NCBI GenBank assembly: GCA_964553035.1
Contig: CAZKJH010000001.1
Coordinates: 1-64,000, forward strand
DNA length: 64,000 nucleotides
DNA from: JBBQIY01 sp964553035
GTDB taxonomy: Bacteria > Verrucomicrobiota > Kiritimatiellia > RFP12 > UBA3636
Reading direction: 5' to 3'
Position numbers and translations under genes: made by a program. Below, piece after piece: positions 16,841-25,992 of this stretch. Position 1 is the first letter of the stretch. Each line of letters starts with the position of its first letter. The notes under the pieces were generated by a model. The model saw only the letters and a list, made by a program, of their open reading frames with translations. It was not told the DNA's origin and did no database searches.

Positions 16841-19408
16841 TTACGGTGCGGGTGCCAGAAGTTCCAGCGTCACATCGTCGAAATACGCACTCTCTTCGGT
16901 GCCCTGATTGTCGACGCCAAGTTGGATCAGCAAGCGTCCGGCCTGTGGCGGAACTGTAACCGTACAGGCCAGTTGTCGCCAAGCTCCGTTTGGCGTTTCG
17001 GACGGCAAGGGAACCACCTCACGCAAGTGTTGCGGCAACCAGCGACCTTCAGGAGTTTTCCAAGTAATGGTCATTTGAATTACCGATGCCGGATTCTCGG
17101 GTGAACGGTCGGGACTCATAGCCCAGCAGCTCACGCGATAGCGTTCGCGAGACTTTACGGCAAGATTGTGAATGCCACATCCCGCGCCCCCACCAGCGAT
17201 ACGCAGGGATCGATCCCCCGTATGGGCGGTGCTGTGTGCAATGGTAATCTGACCTCGGGAATTAGCCCTTATCCAACGACCCCAACCGAGCGTGGCACGA
17301 TCCCAATCCCCCTCGGAGGGAAGATTCTCGTCTGAATCCTCCTGCTCGAATCCAGGATTGCGGACGAGGTTTTTCAGGTCACCGCGCAACGCAGCGAGTT
17401 GGGGGGCGATAAAAGGAGACAAAAGTGGATGGCGAACGGCCTGTTCTGTCCAGAACGCTTCCGCCCCATCGGCAAGCAGCTTACCGATCGCCGCAAAGTG
17501 CGCATCGACCGCCGCTTCGGAGCCGGCAGGCATGAAGGCAAAGGGATTCCCTTCCGTGAGGGCTTCCGCCCGAACGGCGCGCCGCGCAACGTCTTGAACA
17601 AGCGCCTCAGCCGTGGCAACATCTTTCAGAGGCAGAGCGGTGAGGTGTTCCCCGACATCAACGAACGAATAGTATCCGAGGATCGGTGTCCAGACGCGTC
17701 GCTGCGCCTCGATGCGAGAGCGTGCTTCCGGTGCCGTAATGGCAGCGGCCCTTGCCTCTTCGAAACAGGCGAGGATGGCTTCAACGTCCGCAGCCGTATA
17801 AAGATCGAGTTCGTAGTCGCGATAGGGCAGTCCAAAATCGAAGGGATCGGCGCGCCGTCCCCAGGCGGCTTCGCAGATCTGGTAGTAGCGGCGCATCGGC
17901 GCGGCGGCGCGGCCATAGAAGCGGGTCAAAAAGCGTTCCATCAGCGAATCGATATCGGCCTCCGGGTTCCAGAGCAGTTTGGACAGTAGCCAGATGCGCG
18001 GTCCGTCAATCTCCCACGTTGCGTGTAACTTCTCGTTGGCTTGGTACACTTCGGCGTAGACTTCGCTGACCTTGTGTTTCCGGAGAAAGCCTAGGTATTC
18101 GGCAAAACGATGTGGATAAAACTTGGGCACCGGCTTGCCGTGCAGCCAGAAATAAACACCGAGGTGATTTGCCACGCGGCTCCAGGCCTCGACCAGCGCA
18201 TCACGCTCCTCTCCCAGCGAAGGTAGGACGATGGCGACCAGCACGTTCGGATGTAACGAGGTGCGCACTGGGGGAAACTTTGTCTGACTGTAAGCGAGAT
18301 TGGCAATCAAGCGGTCGGGATACTCGGCCTCGACGGCTGCGGCCACGCCATTGACAAAGGTGAACCAGCGGTCGCTCAAGCCAGATTTGTCAGGCACATC
18401 GAGCGCCCGGCACTGCTCGCATTCACAGAAACCGACACCGTCATTCTGAGATGTACTAAACGACTGGATCCAGGGATAGCGGACGAACTGGCTTCGGGCC
18501 GCTTCGGCAAACAAGGCCACCACATCCGGGTTTGACGTGCAAGGTTGCGTTTTGTGGCGGCTGGGCTTGCGGCGTTCGCTGTCGATATACGAAAAATATT
18601 CAGGATGTGTGTCCCAAAGATTCCAAGGCATCACCCGGTTGGCATTATGGCTATGCTGACCGCGGATCTCCCGATGGCTTCGCTCGTCCTGGTGAATGCG
18701 CCACAGTCGCATCCGGGCGGGTTCAAGTCCCGAGAAGCGGCGACCGAGAAACGTCGGCTGAGAAATCCGAGTTTGTACGGTGGCTTTCAGCCGTCGGGTC
18801 TTAGGAATAACGGTGCCGGTCTCTCCAGGCCAGACCCATAGTACGCCAACATACTCTTCGAGGAATTCTGTCACGGCGTAGAAACTAGAAAGGGGCCGAC
18901 ATCCCAGTAACACGAGGTTATCAGCATCGACTGGATACACAATCAGCCCATCGAGGTCGAAGGGCTCTGGGCGCACCTCCTCAGTAGCGGAAAGCGTGTA
19001 GGGCGACTCGCCTACATGAATTCGCAATCGGGTCGTGGCAGTGGGTGGATTGGTCACGACCAGTACAGCTACGTCGCCGACCGCAGCAAAGATATCGCGC
19101 AGCAACAACGCAGCATCCTGTTCCTCTGGCTGTGGACGCTCTGGGAGGACGATCTCACAACGCGGTTCACCTTCTGCGAAGAAGAGATACGTCTGTTCGC
19201 CTGCTGACACGGCAAAACTTTGGTGTGGTAAAAAGCAGACTGCCACCGCCAGTGCCGTAACCGCCAGCGCCGTTTGGAAGCCCTGAAATCGCTGAATGGC
19301 TATCTGAGCTTCAAAGGTAACAGCTTTGGAGAATTCATTATTCGCATCGCCACTGTGCCCATGTTCTCGCCATGTCCTAGTTCTCTGCGTTATTAGTCTT
19401 ATGGCCAT
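16841..19408 (-). CDS. DUF4838 domain glycoside hydrolase-like secreted protein
   Basis: 855 residues from the ATG at 19408 (AAGGGG upstream; an in-frame TTG at 19417 has no room for a Shine-Dalgarno). An extended N-terminus precedes a signal-like segment (ALAVTALAVAVCFLP). Then comes a GH67-like N-terminal domain (LDGLIVYPVDADNLVLLGCRP ... FLEEYVGVLWVWPGE), the DUF4838 barrel (MPWNLWDTHPEYFSY, FSTSQNDGVGFCECEQC, VYFWLHGKPVPKFYP, EVYAEVYQAN), and a C-terminal jelly-roll, probably carbohydrate-binding (NPGFEQED ... YFDDVTLE). DUF4838 proteins are abundant in polysaccharide-degrading PVC and Bacteroidota genomes. Exact substrate unknown; context with deacetylases points to acetylated or amino-sugar glycans. 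Confidence 0.85.
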   Translation of the reverse strand: MAIRLITQRTRTWREHGHSGDANNEFSKAVTFEAQIAIQRFQGFQTALAVTALAVAVCFLPHQSFAVSAGEQTYLFFAEGEPRCEIVLPERPQPEEQDAALLLRDIFAAVGDVAVLVVTNPPTATTRLRIHVGESPYTLSATEEVRPEPFDLDGLIVYPVDADNLVLLGCRPLSSFYAVTEFLEEYVGVLWVWPGETGTVIPKTRRLKATVQTRISQPTFLGRRFSGLEPARMRLWRIHQDERSHREIRGQHSHNANRVMPWNLWDTHPEYFSYIDSERRKPSRHKTQPCTSNPDVVALFAEAARSQFVRYPWIQSFSTSQNDGVGFCECEQCRALDVPDKSGLSDRWFTFVNGVAAAVEAEYPDRLIANLAYSQTKFPPVRTSLHPNVLVAIVLPSLGEERDALVEAWSRVANHLGVYFWLHGKPVPKFYPHRFAEYLGFLRKHKVSEVYAEVYQANEKLHATWEIDGPRIWLLSKLLWNPEADIDSLMERFLTRFYGRAAAPMRRYYQICEAAWGRRADPFDFGLPYRDYELDLYTAADVEAILACFEEARAAAITAPEARSRIEAQRRVWTPILGYYSFVDVGEHLTALPLKDVATAEALVQDVARRAVRAEALTEGNPFAFMPAGSEAAVDAHFAAIGKLLADGAEAFWTEQAVRHPLLSPFIAPQLAALRGDLKNLVRNPGFEQEDSDENLPSEGDWDRATLGWGRWIRANSRGQITIAHSTAHTGDRSLRIAGGGAGCGIHNLAVKSRERYRVSCWAMSPDRSPENPASVIQMTITWKTPEGRWLPQHLREVVPLPSETPNGAWRQLACTVTVPPQAGRLLIQLGVDNQGTEESAYFDDVTLELLAPAP

Positions 19409-19464
19409 GCTGTTCAATTCCCCTTTTTCGACTTCTCGATATCTGTAAAAAAGTCATAAATTTT

Positions 19465-19493
19465 ACTATAGAGAAAAAGGAGGTAAACTACAA
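19465..19493 (-). promoter_or_regulatory. Candidate promoter of the DUF4838 gene
   Basis: Reading the minus strand, TTGTAG (19493-19488), a 17-bp spacer and TATAGT (19470-19465) lie 57 bp before the ATG at 19408. A 7-bp inverted repeat (CATCAAA, loop CTAT, TTTGATG at 19543-19560) in the same divergent gap may be an operator. Confidence 0.45.
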
Positions 19494-19660
19494 GTAAAAA
19501 ATCTAACATTACGATTCTGATTCTGAATTACACTCCTGTGCACATCAAACTATTTTGATGCCACCCTCTGTCGTTTTCTAGTCGTTTTACTAGCTGAATT
19601 TCGCCTAGGTTCATGCTATGATACATCCCAAACTGTCCGTATAATTCAATTGGATATATA

Positions 19661-20977
19661 ATGAGAATTAATAAATTGCTTCTCCTTGGCTTGATTGCCA
19701 TTACTGGTTCTACAACGGTTCCTGCAGCAGAGGAAACAAACCAAGTCTCGATTCAGGCCGAGACAGACCGTCCTGATGCCATTTATAAGTGTGGAGAAAA
19801 CACCGTCTTTACCGTGGCTGTCAAAAACGCCCAAGATCAATTAATCAAAAACGGAACCGTAAAAGCAGCTTTGACTCTTGATGGATTAAAGCAACTCTCA
19901 GACTCCATGGTTGATTTAAGAGAAAACAACCCGTTCACCGTTTCGGGAACATTGGAAACTCCCGGCTTCTTGCAACTGACCTGTTCTTTCAAAAACGAGG
20001 ACAAAACGATTATTGAACATGCCGCTGCTGGATATGATCCACTTGCGATTACTCCCGCAATGCCGGAACCGAAAGATTTTGATGCGTTCTGGACTGATGC
20101 CGTAAAACAACTGGAAAAACAACCTTTGGGGCTTGAACTTCAATTAATTGAGGAATCCAGTAATGCCACACAAAATACTTACCGAGTCAGCTTCGCCAAT
20201 ATCAACTCGACCCGTATCTATGGATTCCTCAGTATTCCAAAGGGCGCAGGTTCATTCCCGGCCATTGTCATGGTTCCAGGAGCTGGCCCCGGCTCAAACT
20301 CTCCATCAGGGGTTTCTGGTTGGGGTAGTCAAGGCGTAATCGCTCTGTACATGAACGTTCATAGTTATTCACCTTATATATCAACTGAAGCGCTTCAGAA
20401 AAAATACGATACGTTAAATGAATTTAAAACATATCCTTTGCAAGGAGCTCCAGACCGAGATCAGTATTTTTTCAAAAAATCAATTCTCGGCATCAACCGG
20501 GCTATCAATTATGTTGCCTCACGGCCTGAGTTTGATCAAAAACATTTTGTTATATCGGGTAGTAGTCAGGGGGGTGCTCACGCCTTGATTTTGGCCGGTC
20601 TCAACACGAATTTGACTGCGTCAAGTGCTAATGTCCCCGCGTTGTGTGATCATGGAGGATACTTGAAAGGGCGTAAGCCAGGCTGGCCAGGTTTAGTGAC
20701 AAACTATAATAAAGCGCCAGAGTGCTTGGAGATGAGTGGGTATTTTGATGCCGTAAACTTTGCTAGACGAATTACCGTCCCCACCGTTATCGGTGTCGGC
20801 TTTATTGATCGAACGTGTTCGCCGAGCTCCGTTTATGCAGCCTATAATGTTATCAATACACCCAAACAAATCATCACTGACCCCAAGATGGGACATTCCT
20901 TTTCAAAAGCGTTTATTCAGTTTAGTGGCGAATGGATTCGAGCTCAGTTAGGTTTGATCGAACAAATCGCACCCTAG
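19661..20977 (+). CDS. Secreted acetyl-ester hydrolase, CE7 / acetyl xylan esterase family
   Basis: 438 residues. Signal peptide MRINKLLLLGLIAITGSTTVPAA; residues about 30-125 form an Ig-like beta domain; the rest is the alpha/beta hydrolase of the AXE1 (CE7) family (MPEPKDFDAFWTDAVKQLE is the typical opening). Catalytic residues are visible: Ser in ISGSSQGGAHA, Asp in VGFIDRTCSPSS and His in DPKMGHSFSK. It should remove acetyl groups from oligosaccharides in the periplasm or outside. It starts a plus-strand run with the polysaccharide deacetylase (28-bp gap), divergent from the DUF4838 gene. Confidence 0.88.
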   Translation: MRINKLLLLGLIAITGSTTVPAAEETNQVSIQAETDRPDAIYKCGENTVFTVAVKNAQDQLIKNGTVKAALTLDGLKQLSDSMVDLRENNPFTVSGTLETPGFLQLTCSFKNEDKTIIEHAAAGYDPLAITPAMPEPKDFDAFWTDAVKQLEKQPLGLELQLIEESSNATQNTYRVSFANINSTRIYGFLSIPKGAGSFPAIVMVPGAGPGSNSPSGVSGWGSQGVIALYMNVHSYSPYISTEALQKKYDTLNEFKTYPLQGAPDRDQYFFKKSILGINRAINYVASRPEFDQKHFVISGSSQGGAHALILAGLNTNLTASSANVPALCDHGGYLKGRKPGWPGLVTNYNKAPECLEMSGYFDAVNFARRITVPTVIGVGFIDRTCSPSSVYAAYNVINTPKQIITDPKMGHSFSKAFIQFSGEWIRAQLGLIEQIAP

Positions 20978-21005
20978 TATAAAGACTCTTTACCAAGGAT
21001 TTATT

Positions 21006-21923
21006 ATGACGAAAACTTTGATCTTTAATTTTTCTGTAGATGACATCTGTTTGGATGGCTATTCTACGGAGAATCACTTGAATGCTATTTTAAATTTTTG
21101 CGACGATAATAATGTCAGAAGCACGTTGTTCACCGTTCCGGTTGCAGGTGGCATTAGCCTTGAAAAGCGCCCGGGGTACATCAACGTATTGAAAGATGCG
21201 ATTAAACGCGGGCATGAAGTAGCTCAACATGGACTTGAGCATGATCGTTTTGAAATCGGCATCCCTCCCGAAATGATCATGATGCTGCCTCATGAGGGAC
21301 CCGCACGAAAATTTTTAGCTGAAAATCGCGACAAACTTGCTTTTGAGCATACCGTTGAGAAAATTCGAGCCAAGTTGAAACTGGGCAAAGATATTCTCGA
21401 ACAAAATCTGGGTAGTGTAATAAAAGGCTTCCGGGCTCCTGCTGCCCAAAGCTGTTTGAATATGTATAAAGTTTTAGTCGAAGATGGTTATCTTTATGAC
21501 AGCTCTGAGATTTTCCAGAAAGGTGGCTGGAATTTACTTAACGACATTGATGAACCCTGGCAAGAATTTACTTGGGAACGCTTTGTGAACGTCCAGAAAG
21601 GCGGCTCGATGATAGAACTGCCGATCAGTGCTGATTACGTATGGTACTTAAAGAAAGATAAATATGACAAAGCTTTAGCATTGGCAAAACACGATTTTGA
21701 GGCTTGTTTGGAATCTGGCGTACCCATGACTCCAGTTTGTCATGTTTCACCAATCCATGAGGGAGATGAAGGTCTTGGTTTCAAGCTTTATCGTGAGTTA
21801 TTTGATTATATAAAAAATACGGATTGCAAAATTTTCGCCGGAACCATGTCTGAAGCATGCAAGTATTTGGATAAGCAAAGAGCGCAAGGCCGAGCTACCA
21901 CCCCTATCAACCACAATTTCTAA
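21006..21923 (+). CDS. Polysaccharide deacetylase family (NodB homology) protein
   Basis: 305 residues; AAGGA precedes the ATG at 21006. The NodB-like fold is seen in FNFSVDDICLDGY (catalytic and metal Asp), STLFTVPVAGG, RGHEVAQHGLEHDRFE (the two metal histidines), KGFRAPAAQSCLNMYKVL and GVPMTPVCHVSPIHEG. There is no signal peptide, so a cytoplasmic substrate such as an imported acetylated sugar is likely. It follows the CE7 esterase and precedes the GntR-type regulator, separated from it by two strong hairpins. Confidence 0.85.
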   Translation: MTKTLIFNFSVDDICLDGYSTENHLNAILNFCDDNNVRSTLFTVPVAGGISLEKRPGYINVLKDAIKRGHEVAQHGLEHDRFEIGIPPEMIMMLPHEGPARKFLAENRDKLAFEHTVEKIRAKLKLGKDILEQNLGSVIKGFRAPAAQSCLNMYKVLVEDGYLYDSSEIFQKGGWNLLNDIDEPWQEFTWERFVNVQKGGSMIELPISADYVWYLKKDKYDKALALAKHDFEACLESGVPMTPVCHVSPIHEGDEGLGFKLYRELFDYIKNTDCKIFAGTMSEACKYLDKQRAQGRATTPINHNF

Positions 21924-21952
21924 CATGGCTTAAGAGTATTCTGCGCGACTAC

Positions 21953-22012
21953 TGCCTGCTTGCGTGTACAAGCAGGCAAGTGGCCGAGAGAGGATGCGAG
22001 TCGGAAGACTCG
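21953..22012. promoter_or_regulatory. Two intergenic hairpins between the deacetylase and the regulator gene
   Basis: TGCCTGCTTG (21953-21962), loop of 6, CAAGCAGGCA (21969-21978) is a perfect 10-bp stem; CGAGTC, loop GGAA, GACTCG at 21997-22012 is a 6-bp stem. Neither has a T-tract, so intrinsic termination is unsure; attenuation or mRNA end protection is possible. The 259-bp gap 21924-22182 holds no gene I can support. Confidence 0.5.
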
Positions 22013-22182
22013 AAATAATTCTCTTAATCTACGTTCCTCTTTTTATTCCCAGAATCCCAGCTCCGCGTCACTGCGTGAAAAACGATCAGCACAGTGGAGC
22101 ACAGGTGGAGCGGGTGAGTAATGATCTTGACTACTCAAAAAAAAAATGTCATTATTGCTTGGTCTTTTACAGGGAAGCAGGT

Positions 22183-23166
22183 ATGCGATCTCCAGACGCA
22201 AAGAAAATAGCCAGAGTTTTAGCAAATGAAATCGAATCGGTAAAATATCCGATCGGTTCGACATTGCCTACTCGGTATGCTTTGGCGCAGAGGTTTGGCG
22301 TTGCACGCGGCACGGTTGATCGTGCCGTCCGGGAACTTTGCGAGCGCGGACTGGTAGAGAGTCGCCGTAGGGCAGGAAGCCTTGTTATCAATACTTCACA
22401 CGTACTGCGTATTGCGATGCTCGGAGGAAGCTCTGAGGCTGCTGCAAAAGAAACACGAAACGAAATCATTTGTACGCCGATCCCCTTTGAATCTGTTGCG
22501 ACAAGGGCTGATCGAGAAAAGCTTATTATTTACGATGGTCTTGTATGGCATCGGCCTAATAAAGAACAGCTTGTGTGGTCAGAAGAAATGCAAACGCGGA
22601 TTCCGCAAATTTTCATTAACCGAAAAAACATGACTCGGAATTTCGTTTCAACTGACCATGCCGAAGCTGTTTTTCAAATCACTCAGGAGCGGATAGCCCA
22701 ACACCCAGGATGGTTGCCGGTCTTTCTGGCGTCTGCCGAGGATGCAACAGTTGGCGTGGTCGCGTTGAGACTCGAGGGCTTTATCCGTGCATGCCGAGAA
22801 CAAAATTTGTTTTATGAGATCGTTCACTTACCCGATGCGTTTGACGCTAAAATCCATGTCTTGCGAAAAAATTTGAATAAAGACACTCAAAAACCCTTGC
22901 TCGTTGTTTCAGACTCGAGTAGCCACACAGGTGCCGTAATGCAATGGGTTCGCGAATCGAATCGACATTGGCTCACCGATATCGTATATTCCGATTTCGA
23001 CAACTTGGCACTGGAAAATGTCTGGGGGGTCGTGGTTACGAGTTTTATTCAGGACTATTCGCGAATGATCAGTTTGGCCATACAAGGACTTATAAACGTG
23101 ATTCAAGGAAAAGAAAAGCAGATTCAGATCTTACAACTTCCTATTCGGCGCTTCGGCGGCACGTGA
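22183..23166 (+). CDS. GntR-family transcriptional regulator with sugar-binding-like C-terminal domain
   Basis: 327 residues from the ATG at 22183 (GGGA 7 bases upstream); the frame extends 73 codons further but without homology. Residues 1-70 are a GntR winged helix-turn-helix: KIARVLANEIESVKYPIGSTLPTRYALAQRFGVARGTVDRAVRELCERGLVESRR. The C-terminal part (VFLASAEDATVGVVALRLEGFIRACREQN, TDIVYSDFDNLALENVWGVVVTSFIQDYSRMISLAI) matches the LacI-like periplasmic-binding fold that senses sugars. It is 55 bp before the MocA-NagB-NagA genes and very probably controls them, responding to an amino sugar or its phosphate; this is inference from position. Confidence 0.85.
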   Translation: MRSPDAKKIARVLANEIESVKYPIGSTLPTRYALAQRFGVARGTVDRAVRELCERGLVESRRRAGSLVINTSHVLRIAMLGGSSEAAAKETRNEIICTPIPFESVATRADREKLIIYDGLVWHRPNKEQLVWSEEMQTRIPQIFINRKNMTRNFVSTDHAEAVFQITQERIAQHPGWLPVFLASAEDATVGVVALRLEGFIRACREQNLFYEIVHLPDAFDAKIHVLRKNLNKDTQKPLLVVSDSSSHTGAVMQWVRESNRHWLTDIVYSDFDNLALENVWGVVVTSFIQDYSRMISLAIQGLINVIQGKEKQIQILQLPIRRFGGT

Positions 23167-23221
23167 ACCAGATCACGCCCTATTTTTGATTCAATCACAC
23201 GTATGACAGGAGAACAATTAG

Positions 23222-24109
23222 ATGAACGAAAAAAAAATTGCAATGGTTGGACTTGATACAAGCCATTCCGTTGTTTTTGCAAAGTTAATTCAGGGGACAG
23301 CTCCTGACGGCGGACATGTTGACGGGATGCGTGTTGCGAAAGCCCTGCGTTTCCCCTCACCGTTTCAGAACGAAGAAGGGCAGGATAAACGGCAAACCGA
23401 TCTCGAAGCCCTTGGCGTTGTGATGGTGGCAGATGTGGAATCGGTACTGAAGGGCATGGATGCCGTTTTCATTGAAATCAACGATCCAAGCTTGCATCTG
23501 CCCTATTTCGAGAAAGTGGTGGGTGCAGGTATTCCCATTTTCATTGACAAGCCTTTGGCAGCAAACGTGAGTGAGGGGCGCCGTATCCTAGCGCTTGCCG
23601 AGAAGCACCAAGTAAAGGTTTGGAGCGCGTCGTCTCTGCGGTTTCTTCCACAGTTGATCGACGCTAAAAAGGCTGTTCCTGCTCCAGCTTTCGGTCATAC
23701 CTTTGGAGCCCTTGGCAAGGCGGCAGCGGGAAATGATCTTGTTTGGTACGGTGTTCACGCTGTTGAAATGTTAACAGCAACGCTCGGTACCGGAGCGCAG
23801 TCTGTTCAAGCGATTGAAAATGCCACGGGAGTCGTGCTGCTGGTTACGTATGCAAATGGCCGATCCGGCCTTGTTGAATGCTTGCGCGGTAGCTACCAGT
23901 ATGGTGGGCGTCTTCAGCTTCAAGGTGACATCGCGATGTACACCAATCAAAACCAATCCCCTTATCCTGGATTAATTGCTGCCTTGCGTGATTTTGTTAT
24001 CGAGGGTAAGGTTCCCGTCCCGCTGACTGAATCACTAGAAATTCTTGCCATTCTCGAAACCGGTGTCCGTTCCCTAGCGAGCGGTCGTCGCGAAAACATC
24101 GTTCTCTAG
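23222..24109 (+). CDS. Gfo/Idh/MocA family oxidoreductase (first of two)
   Basis: 295 residues; GGAG lies 9 bases before the ATG. An N-terminal Rossmann domain (KIAMVGLDTSHSVVFAKLIQG) is followed by AVFIEINDPSLHLPYFEKVVGAGIPIFIDKPLA, which carries the family EKP-type motif as DKP. The nucleotide-binding loop is GLDTSH instead of GxGxxG, as in a branch of these enzymes with unusual substrates. It should oxidise or epimerise a sugar or sugar derivative with NAD(P). A second family member follows 21 bp downstream, so the two may form a mixed enzyme or act in sequence ahead of NagB and NagA. Confidence 0.85.
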   Translation: MNEKKIAMVGLDTSHSVVFAKLIQGTAPDGGHVDGMRVAKALRFPSPFQNEEGQDKRQTDLEALGVVMVADVESVLKGMDAVFIEINDPSLHLPYFEKVVGAGIPIFIDKPLAANVSEGRRILALAEKHQVKVWSASSLRFLPQLIDAKKAVPAPAFGHTFGALGKAAAGNDLVWYGVHAVEMLTATLGTGAQSVQAIENATGVVLLVTYANGRSGLVECLRGSYQYGGRLQLQGDIAMYTNQNQSPYPGLIAALRDFVIEGKVPVPLTESLEILAILETGVRSLASGRRENIVL

Positions 24110-24130
24110 TTCACAAAAAAGGAAAATCAA

Positions 24131-25189
24131 ATGAAAGTAATACGCGTTGGAATTCTCGGTCAAGGTCGCAGTGGATATGGTATTCACACTTCATGGCTTC
24201 GCCAAGATCTGGAACGTTACAAAATCGTCGCAGTTGCGGATTTAGTGGCAGAGCGCAAGAATGAAGCCGTGGAACTCGGTGCTAAAGCATACGACGACTA
24301 TCAGACACTGCTTGCCGATAAAAGTCTCAATCTGGATCTTGTCGTCAACGCCCTTCCCAGCTATCTCCATCCGGAAGGAACGCTGGCAGCACTGAACGCT
24401 GGATATAACGTTGTCTGCGAAAAACCGGCAGCGCGTACAGTAGCGGATTTCGATAAGATGGTCGCGACCGCGAAGGCGTGCGGTAAAAAATTGCTGCCGT
24501 TCCAGAACTCCCGTTTTCAGCCTGCTTTTAAAAAAATTCAGTCCGTGATTGCTTCTGGCTGCCTAGGCCGAGTCATACAGGTACGCATCAGCTTCAGTAA
24601 TTTCGCCCGTCGGTGGGATTGGCAGACTCGCACCGACATGTGGGGTGGAAACCTGTTGAATACAGGACCGCATCCGGTAGACCAAGCGGTGGTTCTTTTC
24701 GGAGAAGCTACTCCCAAGGTGTTTGCACGCCTCGTATCCGATAATCCATACGGTGACGCGGAGAATTTCGCAACGGTTACGTTGTGGGATAAAGGTGCAC
24801 CTACGGTCGAAGTTGTGGTGAGCTCGTTTATGGCTTATCCGCAGGGCGATATGTACAATGTGCAGGGAACACTTGGCGGCTTGGCCGGCTCACTTAGTGC
24901 GTTAAAGTGGAAATACTTTAATCCTGAGACGGCACCTGAGCGGCCCCACTCCAGCAAGGGTACTTGGTCCGACAAGCGAAACTATTGCGGCGAGAAGCTC
25001 GATTGGCATGAAGAGGAATGGAGTATTGAATCTGATCCCGACAATCTAAATCCAATTTCGAATGGCTTCTATGATAATGCTTACGGAATTCTCGTTAATG
25101 ACGCACCTCGCGTAATTACGCTGGATCAAGTTCGCAGGCAGATTGCCGTGATGGAAGAGGCTCATCGCCAAAATCCAGATTTGCGTTAA
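24131..25189 (+). CDS. Gfo/Idh/MocA family oxidoreductase (second of two)
   Basis: 352 residues; AAGGAAAATCAA precedes the ATG. The NAD-binding loop is VGILGQGRSGYGIH; ALNAGYNVVCEKPAARTVADF carries the canonical EKP motif, and GGNLLNTGPHPVDQAVVLFG supplies the catalytic region with the GPHxxD pattern. This is a more canonical member than its upstream neighbour. Its place in a GntR-NagB-NagA operon suggests work on an amino sugar or its N-acetyl derivative, for example oxidation at C3 or glycoside cleavage through a keto intermediate as in other MocA-type glycosidases. Substrate not provable here. Confidence 0.88.
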   Translation: MKVIRVGILGQGRSGYGIHTSWLRQDLERYKIVAVADLVAERKNEAVELGAKAYDDYQTLLADKSLNLDLVVNALPSYLHPEGTLAALNAGYNVVCEKPAARTVADFDKMVATAKACGKKLLPFQNSRFQPAFKKIQSVIASGCLGRVIQVRISFSNFARRWDWQTRTDMWGGNLLNTGPHPVDQAVVLFGEATPKVFARLVSDNPYGDAENFATVTLWDKGAPTVEVVVSSFMAYPQGDMYNVQGTLGGLAGSLSALKWKYFNPETAPERPHSSKGTWSDKRNYCGEKLDWHEEEWSIESDPDNLNPISNGFYDNAYGILVNDAPRVITLDQVRRQIAVMEEAHRQNPDLR

Positions 25190-25243
25190 TACAACTGTAC
25201 TGATATCATAATTCGAGTTTTTAACTCAACCCAAAGGAAAAAA

Positions 25244-25990
25244 ATGATTCCCGCTAATGTTAAAATTCACAGCAGCCGCGGTGCTTGCGGTCGCGCAGCA
25301 GCCGAATACGGTGCACGGCGCATACGCGAAGCCATGAAGTCACAAGGATATGCTCGCCTCATCATCGCCACAGGTGCCTCACAATTTGAAATGCTTGAAG
25401 CCTTGTTGAAGCAGCCGGACATCGACTGGAGCCGCATCACGATATTCCATCTCGACGAATATGTAGGAATTCCTATCACGCATCCCGCGTCGTTCCGGCT
25501 GTATTTATGGAAGCGCTTCGTCTCGAAGCTTCCGCTACCGCTGGCCGCGTTCCACTATCTCAACGGTGAAGGTGATTCCGAGGCGGAATGCTTGCGCGTT
25601 GGCAAACTGATCAAATCTGCACCAATCGACGTTGCATTCGTCGGTATTGGCGAAAATGGCCATCTGGCATTCAATGATCCCCCCGCAGATTTCAAGACCA
25701 AAAAAGCCTACAACATCGTGGAACTCGATAAGGCATGTCGTCAGCAGCAACTCGGCGAAGGCTGGTTTGCAACGCTTGCGGATGTGCCGAAGAAAGCAAT
25801 TTCCATGTCGATCAACCAGATCATGGCTGCACGCGCCATTATCTGCACGGTGCCTGACGAGCGCAAAGCCAAGGCCGTGAAGGACTGTCTCTCCGGTGAG
25901 GTCACGAACCTGCACCCTGCCTCAATTATGCAAAATCACCCAGACACAATGTTCTTTATGGACAAACCCGCAGCTTCTCTGCTGAAATAA
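25244..25990 (+). CDS. nagB: Glucosamine-6-phosphate deaminase NagB-like
   Basis: 248 residues; AAAGG precedes the ATG at 25244. NagB converts glucosamine-6-phosphate to fructose-6-phosphate and ammonia. Family motifs: LIIATGASQFEMLEAL (phosphate loop), ITIFHLDEYVGI (active Asp-Glu), FVGIGENGHLAFNDPP (catalytic loop; the enteric enzyme has an Asp where Asn stands in GEN and Glu where Asp stands in FND). Such changes are common in NagB of other phyla. Two bases separate its stop from the NagA ATG. Together they feed N-acetylglucosamine into glycolysis. Confidence 0.88.
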   Translation: MIPANVKIHSSRGACGRAAAEYGARRIREAMKSQGYARLIIATGASQFEMLEALLKQPDIDWSRITIFHLDEYVGIPITHPASFRLYLWKRFVSKLPLPLAAFHYLNGEGDSEAECLRVGKLIKSAPIDVAFVGIGENGHLAFNDPPADFKTKKAYNIVELDKACRQQQLGEGWFATLADVPKKAISMSINQIMAARAIICTVPDERKAKAVKDCLSGEVTNLHPASIMQNHPDTMFFMDKPAASLLK

Positions 25991-25992
25991 TC

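Noticed and set aside
17399..17989. 196-codon plus-strand open frame within the DUF4838 gene
   Set aside because: Arg- and Gly-rich antisense product with no motif; the minus-strand reading has clear domains across the same bases.
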